A stretch of 5,757 nt of DNA from Desulfobulbus sp. GTDB lineage: Bacteria > Pseudomonadota > Gammaproteobacteria > Burkholderiales > Rhodocyclaceae. Under the pieces are notes generated by a model. The model did not search any database. It saw only the letters and a list, made by a program, of their open reading frames with translations, and was not told the origin of the DNA. The DNA lies in assembly GCA_009782025.1 (NCBI GenBank), contig WQUQ01000116.1, positions 1-5,757 of the forward strand, read 5' to 3'. Positions 5,476 to 5,757 of the stretch are shown in pieces. A program made the position numbers and the translations under genes. The stretch's first letter is position 1. Every line of letters starts with the position of its first letter.

Positions 5476-5757
5476 TCATTCGCCCTTCATCGCCCGCGTC
5501 ACCAGGCGGCTGAAGAAATCCACCGAGCGCTCGGTCAGGATGCTCTTTTCCTGGTCGAGCGTGACCATGTGGTAGCTGTTGGCGAGAATCACCGTTTCCA
5601 CCGGCCCGCGCAGCCTGCGTTGCAGCAGATGCACGTTGCGCAGGCTGGCGACATCGTCCTCGCGGGCGTGCACGGCGAGCGCCGGGGCGTGGATGCGATG
5701 CAGGTTTTTCTGCACGTCGGCGGAAAGCCGGTAGAACTGTTCCAGCGAGGGCCAGGG
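5476..5757 (-). CDS. Alpha/beta hydrolase (carboxylesterase / monoacylglycerol-lipase type), C-terminal part
   Basis: The reading frame stays open to the right window edge, so only the last 93 residues are visible; the N-terminus and nucleophile elbow lie outside. An internal GTG at 5715 is not a credible start because the frame continues in typical protein sequence (PWPSLEQFYRLSADV). The visible part has the late alpha/beta-hydrolase pattern. A beta strand APALAVHAREDDVAS carries the triad Asp (visible residue 34 or 35). About 28 residues later VILANSYHMVTLDQEK carries the triad His (residue 63). The SxHxxTLDxEK arrangement is characteristic of the Est30/monoacylglycerol-lipase-like esterases of the serine aminopeptidase S33 clan. 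These cleave short- to medium-chain esters in the cytosol. It converges on the aminotransferase gene, with 108 bp between stop codons. Specific substrate unknown. Confidence 0.85.
   Translation of the reverse strand, partial: PWPSLEQFYRLSADVQKNLHRIHAPALAVHAREDDVASLRNVHLLQRRLRGPVETVILANSYHMVTLDQEKSILTERSVDFFSRLVTRAMKGE

Overview
This is a high-GC bacterial chromosomal window, most likely from a betaproteobacterium (possibly Rhodocyclales-like). That is an inference from the GC-rich codon use, the tRNA-Phe sequence, and the bioC/bioB block lying divergent to a comF-type gene. No species can be named from the sequence alone. Most of it looks like ordinary core-genome housekeeping, with no phage, integrase, toxin-antitoxin, CRISPR or secretion genes. 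I do not see a convincing new multigene system. The least explained parts are a HAD phosphatase/class III aminotransferase pair of unknown substrate and several palindromic non-coding elements.

Layout. Positions 1-163 are an intergenic repeat with perfect 20-bp inverted ends and a GC-rich palindromic core. Two biotin genes follow on the minus strand, transcribed right to left: bioB (biotin synthase, 1054-2049), then bioC (malonyl-ACP methyltransferase, 176-1057). The two overlap by 4 nt. An approximately 80-bp divergent region separates bioB from a plus-strand ComF-family phosphoribosyltransferase gene (2130-2861). Next comes an isolated tRNA-Phe(GAA) unit with its own strong promoter (-35 at 2916, -10 at 2939), the tRNA at 2956-3031 and an intrinsic terminator at 3040-3072.

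From 3073 to 3291 there is a roughly 220-bp gene-free leader with several hairpins and a possible 13-codon upstream ORF. It precedes a two-gene plus-strand operon: a MtnX-like HAD-IB phosphatase with a TTG start (3292-3963) and a class III PLP-dependent aminotransferase (3988-5367), 24 bp apart. A convergent intergenic region (5368-5475) carries a three-part AATGACG/CGTCATT palindrome. The window ends in the C-terminal part of a minus-strand alpha/beta hydrolase (5476 to beyond 5757).

How the genes work together. BioC protects the malonyl carboxylate so that fatty-acid synthesis can build the pimeloyl chain, and BioB carries out the last step, sulfur insertion into dethiobiotin. The intermediate genes (bioF, bioH or an equivalent, bioA, bioD) are not in the window. 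The phosphatase and aminotransferase are probably co-transcribed and may act in one pathway. A methionine-salvage-like or other phospho-metabolite route is conceivable, but the window does not settle the substrate.
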